This document shows, piece by piece, positions 7,735 to 14,591 of a DNA stretch of 14,591 nt; the first letter of the stretch is position 1; each line of letters begins with the position of its first letter. The stretch is from Campylobacterales bacterium (GTDB lineage Bacteria > Campylobacterota > Campylobacteria > Campylobacterales > Nitratiruptoraceae), in NCBI GenBank assembly GCA_027068245.1, contig JAMOUF010000056.1, positions 1 through 14,591 of the forward strand, read 5' to 3'. The translations under genes and the position numbers were made by a program. Under the pieces are notes generated by a model. The model was not told the DNA's origin. It did not search any database and saw nothing but the letters and a program-made list of their open reading frames with translations.

Positions 7735-8873
7735 ATAAAAACGTAATATACCTGGGTCTGGTAAGCTTCTTTACCGATTTCGCCACGGCACTTATAAATC
7801 CGCTGCTGCCGATTTTCATCGTTGTTTACTTAAACGAGGGAGTGGATAAGCTGGGCTTTGTAGTGGCGCTTTCCACTTTTTTCTCCTACGCCCTTAGAGT
7901 GGTATCCGGATATATCAGTGACAGATACGGCATACACAAACCCCTTCTTGTTGCCGGATACGGCTTGAGTGCTGTAAGCAAACCTCTTCTTGGGTTTAGC
8001 CAAAGCTACAAAAGCGTGGCTATCTTACGCTCTTTGGAGAGAATCGGAAAGGCGATAAGAACCGCTCCAAAAGACAGTATGCTGGCATTTTACGGGGAAA
8101 AAAAGATGGGCAGGACCTTTGGCTTGCACCAAACCCTGGATATTGCCGGGGAGTTTGGCGGCACAGTAGCCCTTTTTCTGGTTTTGCTCTATTTGGGAAC
8201 GGCTGAAAAAACCGTTAGGGAGGTGTTCTTTTTTACGGCAATTCCAGGGGCGATAGCCCTTTTTATACTTATCTTTTTTGTGGAGGATATTAAAAAGGGT
8301 CCAAAAAAGGTCAGCTTTTTTTTAGAGAGGGATGACTTAAACATTATCGCAAAGCTTTTTTTCTATTTTCTGTTTCTATTTTTCTTTTTCAACGAGGCCT
8401 TTTTCACCGTAGCCGCAAAAAACAGAGGTATAGATACACTCTATATCCCGATCCTTTTCCTGCTCTCCACCTTTACCCAAACCCTTACCAGCTATCTGTC
8501 GGGGGTTTTGATAGACAGATACGGGGCCCAAAAGATTTTGGCCCTTTCGCTTTTTTTTGGCACGGCGGCCCAGGGGGTGCTTTTGATAGAGCAAAAGTGG
8601 GCCGTAGCAGCCGCGTTTATCCTCTTTGGGCTTTTTAACGTCTTTTCGCTAAATTCAGCCAGAAGTTACATAGCCCGTGGAAAATCCAGAGGCACTCTTT
8701 ATGGCCTTTTTTATGCGGCTATGGCGCTCTTTGGAGCGGCCGGAGCCTACATAATAGGACTTTTGTGGCAAAAGATTGGCGAGGGATTTACCGTAAAGCT
8801 GTCTTTTGCCTTTACCTTTTTGGCCGCCACACTCTTTTGCATAAGGAGCTGTTTTGGATCTGATAGTAAATAG
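7731..8873 (+). CDS. MFS transporter, 12-TM, inserted in the ABC operon
   Basis: A 380-residue major facilitator with about 12 hydrophobic segments. It carries the loop 2-3 motif A as GYISDRYGIHKP (60-71) and a second such motif, GVLIDRYGAQK, in the C-terminal half. The stretch SLERIGKAIRTAPKDSM (101-117) after TM4 marks a subfamily of uncharacterised MFS proteins. Two adjoining residues of TM1 (FFTDFA) include an acidic Asp16. The TTG start overlaps the adaptor stop (TTGA) and the 3' end overlaps the ATPase gene by 20 bases, so it is firmly embedded in the operon. This gene is absent from the E. coli ybhGFSR arrangement. It could move a related substrate or act as a second inner-membrane engine for the YbhG-like adaptor. 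Substrate and direction are unknown. Confidence 0.87.
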   Translation: MNKNVIYLGLVSFFTDFATALINPLLPIFIVVYLNEGVDKLGFVVALSTFFSYALRVVSGYISDRYGIHKPLLVAGYGLSAVSKPLLGFSQSYKSVAILRSLERIGKAIRTAPKDSMLAFYGEKKMGRTFGLHQTLDIAGEFGGTVALFLVLLYLGTAEKTVREVFFFTAIPGAIALFILIFFVEDIKKGPKKVSFFLERDDLNIIAKLFFYFLFLFFFFNEAFFTVAAKNRGIDTLYIPILFLLSTFTQTLTSYLSGVLIDRYGAQKILALSLFFGTAAQGVLLIEQKWAVAAAFILFGLFNVFSLNSARSYIARGKSRGTLYGLFYAAMALFGAAGAYIIGLLWQKIGEGFTVKLSFAFTFLAATLFCIRSCFGSDSK

Positions 8874-10473
8874 AGTCAGCGTCTATTACGGCGACAAAGT
8901 GGGTATAAAAGATGCCTGCGTGGAGGCCAAAAAAGAGGAGATTATAGGCTTCATCGGTGCCGACGGGGCCGGTAAAAGCTCTTTGATGTTCGCCATAGCC
9001 GGCGTAAAGAGGTTCAAAGGGGAGATAATATATGAAAACTACGCCTACCACTCCCCCAAAGAGGCTGAAAAGATAAAGGACAAGCTGGGATTTATGCCCC
9101 AGGGCATCGGCCTTGTGCTCTATCCGGATTTAACCGTTGACGAACATCTCGATTTTTTCAGCGACATCAGGGAGCTAAAAAGGGACGAAGAGTACTGGAG
9201 ATACAGGCAAAGACTGCTTAAAATGGCCGGCCTGGCCGAGTTTACCGACAGACTGGCAAAAAATCTAAGTGGCGGTATGAAACAGAAACTCTCCCTTATA
9301 TGCACCCTTATACACAGGCCAAAACTTCTGCTTTTAGATGAGCCAACCACAGGGGTAGATCCTATTAGCCGCCAGGAGCTTTGGGAGATACTGGACGAAA
9401 ATAGAAAAAAAGAGAAATCCATCTCACTTGTAAGCACCGCATATATGAGCGAGGCCTCGAAAATGGACAGGCTCTACCTCTTTGACGACCAGGAGATCAT
9501 AGCAAGCGGCACGGAAAAAGAGCTTATAGATATGGCCAGGGACTACACCTATGAGGAGACCGAGTGTGAGGAGGGGTGTATCACCTTCAACAAAAGGACC
9601 TACTCCCTGCGTCCTCTAAACGCAAAAAAGGCGGAACCAACCCTTGAGAGCCTCTTTTTCGTAAACGCTTTGAAAAAGAACAAAATCCCCCCTCCGATAC
9701 AGATAGAGCCAAGAGAGCAAAAGATAGAGATTCCCCCCATCGTCATGGAGGCCAGAGGGCTTACCAAAAGGTTTGGGGATTTCGTGGCTGACGACCATAT
9801 AGATATGGTTTTAAGACGGCGGGAGATTGTGGGGCTTTTGGGTGCCAACGGAGCTGGAAAGACCACATTTATAAAGATGCTTTTGGGCCTTTATCCCATA
9901 GACGAGGGGGAGCTCTATCTGCTTGGCAAAAAGATATCCTCACCCGAAGACAGACAGGAGCTTAAAAGCAAGATAGGATATATGAGCCAGCTTTTCGCCC
10001 TCTACAAAGACCTTACCATCTATGAGAACCTGGTCTATTTTGCCAAGATGCACGGCCTTGGTATGGAAAAAGCTCTGCATAGAATAGAGAAACTCTCAAA
10101 AGGGCTCGGTTTTGACAAATATATAAACGAGTTTCCAAAAGACGTTCCCCTTGGCATCAAACAGCGTTTCTCACTGGCCGCGGCCATCTTGCACGAACCG
10201 GTGGTGCTCTTTTTGGACGAACCCACAAGCGGGGTGGATACGGTAGCCAGGGCGCAGTTTTGGAAGCTGCTGCATCAGCTGAAAGAGAAATGGGACATCT
10301 CCATTCTAATCACCACCCACTATATGAGCGAGGCTGAATACTGCGACAGGGTGGTGGTGCTAAAAAGAGGTAGAAAAATCGCCGACGACACTCCGCAAAA
10401 CCTGTTAAAAAGGTTTCCAAACGCCAAAAGCTTTGAAGAGGTCTTTTTGGAGCTTTACAAGGAATCAGAATGA
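8854..10473 (+). CDS. ybhF: Double-NBD ABC exporter ATPase, YbhF/RbbA type
   Basis: A 539-residue fusion of two ATP-binding domains. NBD1 has Walker A GADGAGKS (35-42), Q-loop Gln83, signature LSGGMKQ (138-144) and Walker B LLLLDEP (158-164), but Ala196 stands where the switch His is expected (STAYMSEA). NBD2 has Walker A GANGAGKT (330-337), Gln379, a degenerate signature VPLGIKQR (431-438), Walker B VLFLDEP (451-457) and an intact switch His489 (TTHYMSEA). A linker (about 220-295) holds two cysteines (Cys238, Cys242) and a Pro-rich stretch. The chain should power both ABC-2 permeases encoded next. TTG start at 8854, with AAGGAG 5 bases upstream, lies inside the MFS gene; the stop overlaps the next ATG as ATGA. 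From memory, E. coli YbhF shows similar asymmetry. Confidence 0.92.
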   Translation: MDLIVNRVSVYYGDKVGIKDACVEAKKEEIIGFIGADGAGKSSLMFAIAGVKRFKGEIIYENYAYHSPKEAEKIKDKLGFMPQGIGLVLYPDLTVDEHLDFFSDIRELKRDEEYWRYRQRLLKMAGLAEFTDRLAKNLSGGMKQKLSLICTLIHRPKLLLLDEPTTGVDPISRQELWEILDENRKKEKSISLVSTAYMSEASKMDRLYLFDDQEIIASGTEKELIDMARDYTYEETECEEGCITFNKRTYSLRPLNAKKAEPTLESLFFVNALKKNKIPPPIQIEPREQKIEIPPIVMEARGLTKRFGDFVADDHIDMVLRRREIVGLLGANGAGKTTFIKMLLGLYPIDEGELYLLGKKISSPEDRQELKSKIGYMSQLFALYKDLTIYENLVYFAKMHGLGMEKALHRIEKLSKGLGFDKYINEFPKDVPLGIKQRFSLAAAILHEPVVLFLDEPTSGVDTVARAQFWKLLHQLKEKWDISILITTHYMSEAEYCDRVVVLKRGRKIADDTPQNLLKRFPNAKSFEEVFLELYKESE

Positions 10474-11588
10474 AAATAGGTGTCATCAAAGCGTATATGC
10501 TAAAAGAGTTCAAAGATTTAATCAGAAGCAGGATGATATTTCTCGTATACATTATGCCTACACTGATTTTGGTAATGTTTGGATACGGCATAAAACTTGA
10601 GGTAAAACACTCAAGGCTCATCATACTCGATCACGACAAAAGCGAACTCTCATACACTCTTATAAATCGATTCGAGCACTCGAAATATTTTAATACCAAA
10701 GTGTTGGATATTACGGAAAATGAAGCCCTAAGAATGATAAAAGCCGCAAAGGCGGATATCATACTTATAATACCCCAATCATTTGAAAAGAGAATTTTCC
10801 ATAAAGACAAAACCGAGATAGGAGCTTTTATAGATGGGGCCTTTCCCTTGCGGGCTATGACGATGCAAAGCTACGTCCAGGGGGTAGTATACTCGATGAT
10901 TAGGGATCTGATGGAGCGTTACCATATCCGGATAAAAAAGATTGAGATAAATTACAGAAACCTTTTTAACCAGTCTTTGCGTGACGAGAACGCCATAGTT
11001 CCTGGCCTTATCGGGTTGGTTTTGCTTGTGGCGCCGGCAATACTTGCGGCCCTTTTGATAGTAAAGGAGAAAGAGAAAGGAACCATTTTCAACTTCTACT
11101 CCTCACCCGTAAAAAAGAGCGATTTTTTGATAGCCAAACTCACACCGGTCTTTTTACTCCATTCCGTAAATATCTTTATCCTGCTTTTATGGGCTCTATA
11201 TCTGTTTAAAGTCCCTTTTAGAGGGGAGTTTTGGATATATTGGCTAACCAGCGAGATATATATACTTATAAGCCTATCCATTGGCCTTTTGGTATCTATA
11301 GTCACAAACAGACAGATAGTGGCCGTAATTTTAACGGTTATCATCACGGTAATTCCCGGATTTTTATATTCGGGGATTTTGATGCCGATATCTTCGATGA
11401 GTAAGGAGGCCTATATCGAGGCACATCTCTTTCCCGTGATGTATTACAACCATATCATTTACGACACTTTCTTGATAGGCCAGGGCTTTGAGGCGCAAAA
11501 AAACCTGCTCTATCTGTTGATTTTGATATTTTACGCAGCCCTCTTGTTTATCATAGGAAGCGCTTTATTGAAAAAGGAGCTTAAATGA
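10470..11588 (+). CDS. ybhS: ABC-2 type permease, YbhS-like
   Basis: A 372-residue ABC-2 membrane subunit. It has one N-terminal TM (about 21-40, IFLVYIMPTLILVMFGYGI), then a large extracytoplasmic domain of roughly 140 residues, then five C-terminal TMs. The segment LFNQSLRDENAIVPGLIGLVLL, at the entry to the second TM, is close to the (Y/F)NP...IVPG pattern of the YbhS/YhhJ family. The cytoplasmic EKEKGTIFNFYSSPV after TM2 is the coupling region expected to contact the ATPase. It starts with ATG in an ATGA overlap with the ATPase stop and ends in an ATGA overlap with the second permease. It should form a heterodimer with that protein, exporting a hydrophobic or cationic substrate towards the YbhG-like adaptor. 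Confidence 0.9.
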   Translation: MKIGVIKAYMLKEFKDLIRSRMIFLVYIMPTLILVMFGYGIKLEVKHSRLIILDHDKSELSYTLINRFEHSKYFNTKVLDITENEALRMIKAAKADIILIIPQSFEKRIFHKDKTEIGAFIDGAFPLRAMTMQSYVQGVVYSMIRDLMERYHIRIKKIEINYRNLFNQSLRDENAIVPGLIGLVLLVAPAILAALLIVKEKEKGTIFNFYSSPVKKSDFLIAKLTPVFLLHSVNIFILLLWALYLFKVPFRGEFWIYWLTSEIYILISLSIGLLVSIVTNRQIVAVILTVIITVIPGFLYSGILMPISSMSKEAYIEAHLFPVMYYNHIIYDTFLIGQGFEAQKNLLYLLILIFYAALLFIIGSALLKKELK

Positions 11589-12664
11589 GGATATTTGGCA
11601 CGGTATTTTTTAAAGAGCTTCTTATCTTTTTACGCTCCATAGGCCTTGTGGCCGTAGTTTTATACTCCTTTACCATAGACGTCTATATAGCCGGCGAGGG
11701 GATAGAGGTAAAGCCTAAAAACGTCTCCGTTGGATATGTAGACTACTCAAACTCCATTTTGCCGCAAAAGATCCTCTCTCACCTCCATCCGCCAGAGTTT
11801 AAAAAACCAAAACCATTCACTTCCCAAAAGGAGCTAAGTCAAGCCATATTCAACAAAGAGATTCTTGTAGGGCTTGTATTTGAGAGTGATTTTGAAAAGA
11901 GCCTTTTAACGGATGGCAAAACGAAATTGAATATTCTTCTTGACTCCACAGCCGCGGCCCAAAGCTACATAACCCTTTACTACCTTCAAAACATCGTGAT
12001 GCGGTTTGTGCCCCAAAAGGAGGGGTTTGAACTGAAAACCCACAAGCTTTTCAACCAAAACGCCGATACCCATATGTTTATCTCTTTTAGCGAGTTTATA
12101 TCGGTTTTAACTCTTATAGGCGTCATTCTATCGGCCGCCGTCTTTGTGAAAGAGAAGGAGGAGGGAACATGGGATATAATGCTGCTTATGCCGGTAGACT
12201 CCAAAATCATCATTTTGGCGAAGGCCTTCTCTCAGGTCTTTATCATCATCTGCGCTTCCATCTTGTCTATGGGCTATGTGGTTTTGACTATTTTCAACAC
12301 CCCTTTTAACGGCTCATTTTTGGACTTTTTTATGCTTACACTGCTCTACTCTTTGACGCTGGCGGGTATCGGGCTTTTTATAGCCTCAGTATCCAAAGAT
12401 ATTATGCAAGTAGCCCAGATATCCATACTTATTATGATGCCTTTAATCTTTTTAAGTGGGGCCTGGACGCCTATTTACTCCATGCACCCCCTACTGCAAA
12501 AACTCTCCCTTCTATCCCCGCTTAGATACTATATAGAAGGAAGCGAGAGCGTGGTGTTTAGAGGGACCGCCACGGTGGATCTGCTCCAATACTATATCCC
12601 TTTGGCGATCATTGGAACAGCACTCTTTATCTTTGGATTTAAAAAAATAGGGAGGCTCTTTTGA
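11585..12664 (+). CDS. ybhR: ABC-2 type permease, YbhR-like
   Basis: A 359-residue paralogue-like partner of the preceding permease with the same layout: N-terminal TM (about 12-30), a periplasmic domain of about 145 residues, and five C-terminal TMs. The entry segment KLFNQNADTHMFISFSEFISVL corresponds to the conserved LFNP..xS.WF pattern, and KEKEEGTWDIMLLMPV is the coupling region. Near the C-terminus, LIFLSGAWTPIYSMHPLLQKLSLLSPLRYYIEG fits the ABC2_membrane family end motif. The start overlaps the YbhS-like stop by ATGA, and the stop overlaps the next gene's TTG as TTGA. Together with the YbhF-like ATPase and YbhS-like protein it makes a full ABC exporter. Confidence 0.9.
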   Translation: MRIFGTVFFKELLIFLRSIGLVAVVLYSFTIDVYIAGEGIEVKPKNVSVGYVDYSNSILPQKILSHLHPPEFKKPKPFTSQKELSQAIFNKEILVGLVFESDFEKSLLTDGKTKLNILLDSTAAAQSYITLYYLQNIVMRFVPQKEGFELKTHKLFNQNADTHMFISFSEFISVLTLIGVILSAAVFVKEKEEGTWDIMLLMPVDSKIIILAKAFSQVFIIICASILSMGYVVLTIFNTPFNGSFLDFFMLTLLYSLTLAGIGLFIASVSKDIMQVAQISILIMMPLIFLSGAWTPIYSMHPLLQKLSLLSPLRYYIEGSESVVFRGTATVDLLQYYIPLAIIGTALFIFGFKKIGRLF

Positions 12665-13548
12665 AAAAGTTTTTACTACTGATTGTTTGCACGCTTTTGG
12701 TGGCCCGTGACACCGACCCGATACCCACCACGATAATTCACCCTTTCAGGCAGATGTTTTACGCCTTTTATGGTGACTTGGCAAAGCTGAGTAGTGAGGA
12801 AGAAGCAAAATTTACACTATCACTTATGGAGACCAACGACTACGACTCAAGTCCGCCCTACTTTTTCGACTACGAGGTAACATCCTTGGTGCTTTTGGCC
12901 ACCCAGAGGATAGAGAGGGTCCAGTTTCGCCTCATAGTCCCGATGCATTATGTCTACGGCGGTTTTTTAGACCCCTTTTTGGACGCTTTTCACGACATAA
13001 CCAACACCTTGAAATCCAAACACAACATATATGGGAAAAACCGCGTAAAGATAGATTTTTACTCCATTCACGAGGATAGCCCATTTTTCTCCTTCGGAAA
13101 CATCGAGCTTGAGGCAAAAACCCCCATCCCCAATCCCTATCTGGATGCGGCCGTGAGTGTTGGAGTAAAATTCCCAACGGGTACGAAAAAGCTTTTTAGC
13201 AGCAAAAAACCGGACTATATGGCCGGACTATACCTATACAAAGAGATAGGTGGAGTGGCTCTGAATTTCAATTTCAACATGGCCTGTCTCTCAAAGGTAG
13301 AGTTCGATGATGTAAAAAGCGAGAGGATGCTCTACTCCTATCTGCTCTCACTGGTGTATGAGGAGTATGTGCTGGAGTTTAGACATATAACCTCTCCCTT
13401 TATTTCGCCCCACAGGAGCTTAAGCAGTAACTCTAATGTGATAAACTTGGGATACAGGTTTAAAAATTTCGAGTTTTTCCTAAGCGAGAACATTGCGCCT
13501 TTTTACGGCAGTCCGGATATAACGTTTGGAATAAATTACAGATTTTAA
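12661..13548 (+). CDS. DUF3187-like outer membrane beta-barrel protein
   Basis: A 295-residue protein with a short signal peptide (MKK, then hydrophobic residues to about 15, with likely cleavage after LLVA). The mature chain has alternating strand patterns and ends in Phe (NYRF), the usual BAM-recognition end of an outer-membrane barrel. The central part, YGGFLDPFLDAFHDITN (about 99-115) followed by FGNIELEAKTPIP and VGVKFPTGTKKLF, resembles my recollection of the DUF3187 family (GGFLDxFIxxFHD..., GD(V/I)xLxxK, K.PTG). Its function is unknown. TTG start at 12661 has GGGAGG 5 bases upstream and overlaps the permease stop. Being co-translated with an exporter whose operon lacks a TolC, it may be an outer-membrane partner or a lipid-related barrel, but this is a guess. 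Confidence 0.7.
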   Translation: MKKFLLLIVCTLLVARDTDPIPTTIIHPFRQMFYAFYGDLAKLSSEEEAKFTLSLMETNDYDSSPPYFFDYEVTSLVLLATQRIERVQFRLIVPMHYVYGGFLDPFLDAFHDITNTLKSKHNIYGKNRVKIDFYSIHEDSPFFSFGNIELEAKTPIPNPYLDAAVSVGVKFPTGTKKLFSSKKPDYMAGLYLYKEIGGVALNFNFNMACLSKVEFDDVKSERMLYSYLLSLVYEEYVLEFRHITSPFISPHRSLSSNSNVINLGYRFKNFEFFLSENIAPFYGSPDITFGINYRF

Positions 13549-13559
13549 AGGAGTTTGGT

Positions 13560-14363
13560 GTGAGATGGAACTATAAAGACATAGACTACTCAAAGGCGAA
13601 CAAAGAGGTAAAGGATATCGATTTTCTTTTTTATCTGATTACCAGCGCTTCGTTTATCGAGATAACCTCCAATATCTATGCCAAAAACCTCATAGAGTTT
13701 TACAAAGAGCATCCCCAAATCACCAGATGGCTGGAGGAGGTTTGGGAGCCGGAGGAGGTTCAGCACGGAAAAGCTTTGAGGGAGTATGTAAAGAGCGTAT
13801 GGAGCGATTTTGACTGGGATGGTGCGTATGAGAGGTTCAAAGGGGAGTATATCCCACTTTGTACCCTGGATGAGTTTCAGCCCACAAAGGCTAAAGAGAT
13901 GCTTGCAAGAATGGTGGTGGAAACAGGAACCAGCACGTTTTACAGAGCTCTTGAGCGTTTTATGGAGGATAAAAAGGAGCCTGTGTTAAAAGAGCTCTCA
14001 CACAACATCAGCAAAGATGAGGTATACCACTATGAGAAGTTTTACGAGGCCTTCGAGATGTTCAACGAAGAGGAGAAACTTAAAAGAAACGATATTATAA
14101 AAGTGATTTACGACAGACTCAAACTCATAGATGCCGAGGATGCGAAAATCGCTTTTAAAGCTATTTACGAGACCAGGACGGGGAAACCTTTCAAAGAGGA
14201 GCTGTATGAGGAGCATAAGAAAAACGTCTCCAAATTCGCCAAAAAGTACTACCCTTACAATATGGCTATAAAAATGCTTTTAAAACCTCTTAAACTCAAC
14301 AAAAACTTGGAAAAACTAACCGTGCCGGTTATAAGGGGCGGGCTGAAGATTTTAGGAATCTAA
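13560..14363 (+). CDS. Ferritin-like diiron protein, acyl-ACP desaturase-like
   Basis: A 267-residue helical protein with a complete carboxylate-bridged diiron ligand set in the expected order and spacing: Glu34 (FIEITSN), Glu66-x-x-His69 (EEVQHG), Glu121 (VETGTSTFYRAL) and Glu154-x-x-His157 (DEVYHYEKFY). The EExxHG and DExxHxxFY style is that of acyl-ACP desaturases and related ferritin-like oxygenases, rather than of storage ferritins. It is shorter than plant acyl-ACP desaturases (about 360). No signal peptide or TM is seen, so it is cytoplasmic. GTG start at 13560 has AAAGGAG 6 bases upstream; the gap to the previous gene is only 11 bases, so it is probably the last gene of the exporter operon. 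Possible roles are fatty-acid desaturation or oxidation of another substrate. The Lys-rich C-terminus (about 210-267) may bind an acidic partner. The 3' end overlaps the convergent gene by 12 bases. Confidence 0.75.
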   Translation: MRWNYKDIDYSKANKEVKDIDFLFYLITSASFIEITSNIYAKNLIEFYKEHPQITRWLEEVWEPEEVQHGKALREYVKSVWSDFDWDGAYERFKGEYIPLCTLDEFQPTKAKEMLARMVVETGTSTFYRALERFMEDKKEPVLKELSHNISKDEVYHYEKFYEAFEMFNEEEKLKRNDIIKVIYDRLKLIDAEDAKIAFKAIYETRTGKPFKEELYEEHKKNVSKFAKKYYPYNMAIKMLLKPLKLNKNLEKLTVPVIRGGLKILGI

Positions 14364-14373
14364 GCCCAGCCCG
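14339..14373. repeat. Hairpin at the convergent gene junction
   Basis: Outer arms CGGGCTG (14339-14345) and CAGCCCG (14367-14373) pair over 7 bp. Inner arms AGATT (14347-14351) and AATCT (14357-14361) can pair around TTAGG. It spans both stop codons of the overlapping convergent genes. No T run follows on either strand, so it is not a classical intrinsic terminator, though it may help 3'-end formation or stability of both messages. Confidence 0.35.
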
Positions 14374-14591
14374 AAAGTGTTTGAGAGAGTGTTTATGTAG
14401 TTGAAATATCCGGTTATCGCCACCGCTTCCAAAATCTCCTCGTCGCTCCAACCCATATCTTTTAGCCTCTTTATCTCCTCTTTCGTTATCTTGTAGTTCT
14501 CTTTGCCGCTTGCTTTTATACAAAACCTCAGCAGCTCCTTCGTCCTCTCATCGGCCTCTATATGCTCCACGCCCTTTAATATATGTTCTAT
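14352..14591 (-). CDS. Carboxymuconolactone decarboxylase/AhpD-like peroxidase-related protein, C-terminal part
   Basis: The frame is open to the right edge, so the N-terminus is missing; a GTG at 14568-14570 is probably internal. The 79 visible residues resemble the C-terminal end of the small peroxidase-related AhpD/CMD proteins. These have helices of the type L.F..K......T..(E/D)..RL...G(W/F)S(D/E)EEI.., followed by a conserved closing helix, here AITGYFNYINTLSNTFGLGLD. The CxxC redox pair of the family would lie upstream and cannot be checked; the single Cys seen (RFCIKAS) is not part of such a pair. The likely role is a thiol-dependent antioxidant or related enzyme. It converges on the diiron gene with a 12-base overlap of 3' ends and belongs to another transcript. 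Confidence 0.75.
   Translation of the reverse strand: MEHILKGVEHIEADERTKELLRFCIKASGKENYKITKEEIKRLKDMGWSDEEILEAVAITGYFNYINTLSNTFGLGLDS

Noticed and set aside
1766..13520. Recurring TCCGGATAT-like palindromes (for example near 1766, 2690, 5965, 7908, 10928, 13515)
   Set aside because: Most fall inside genes at different phases, and the spacing is irregular. The excess over chance is modest and probably reflects codon preference for Arg, Pro, Gly, Asp and Ile. A genome-wide count would settle whether it is a real uptake or regulator site.

Overview
The window looks like a chromosomal stretch from a Campylobacterota (epsilonproteobacterial) bacterium. This is inferred from Lys/Glu-rich proteins, moderate GC with A- and T-rich runs, genes packed end to end with 4-bp overlaps, and the family content. 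I cannot name a genus. There are 13 protein genes, two of them cut by the window edges. I see no tRNA, rRNA, CRISPR array or insertion sequence, and no gene-free stretch longer than about 100 bases.

Layout. (1) At 2-1216 (+) is the 3' part of a double-RCK (TrkA-N) potassium-channel/transport regulatory protein. It converges on, and slightly overlaps, the next operon. (2) At 1196-5952, read leftwards, is a four-gene operon: EmrA-like membrane fusion protein, EmrB-like 14-TM MFS exporter, TolC-family outer-membrane channel and patatin-like phospholipase. All of these overlap, so it is a complete tripartite drug/fatty-acid type pump with a lipid hydrolase attached. (3) At 5953-6052 is a 100-bp divergent control region with a 15-bp perfect palindrome over one -10 box and a 22-bp inverted repeat over the other. 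(4) At 6053-14363, read rightwards, is an eight-gene operon: TetR repressor, HlyD/YbhG-like adaptor, an MFS transporter, a double-NBD ABC ATPase (YbhF type), two ABC-2 permeases (YbhS and YbhR types), a DUF3187-like outer-membrane barrel and a ferritin-like diiron protein resembling acyl-ACP desaturases. The order TetR-adaptor-ATPase-permease-permease matches the known E. coli cecR-ybhGFSR operon. The inserted MFS gene and the two genes at the end are additions. (5) At 14352-14591 (-) is the C-terminus of an AhpD/carboxymuconolactone-decarboxylase-like protein, converging on the diiron gene.

How the genes may work together. One TetR repressor sits between two exporters and probably controls both. 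The leftward pump carries the only TolC-type channel in the window, so the rightward ABC exporter may borrow it or use the DUF3187-like barrel. Each operon ends in a gene with a lipid flavour (patatin on the left, desaturase-like diiron protein on the right). This suggests, without proving, that the locus answers membrane-lipid or hydrophobic-compound stress. Six genes begin with TTG, mostly behind good ribosome-binding sites.
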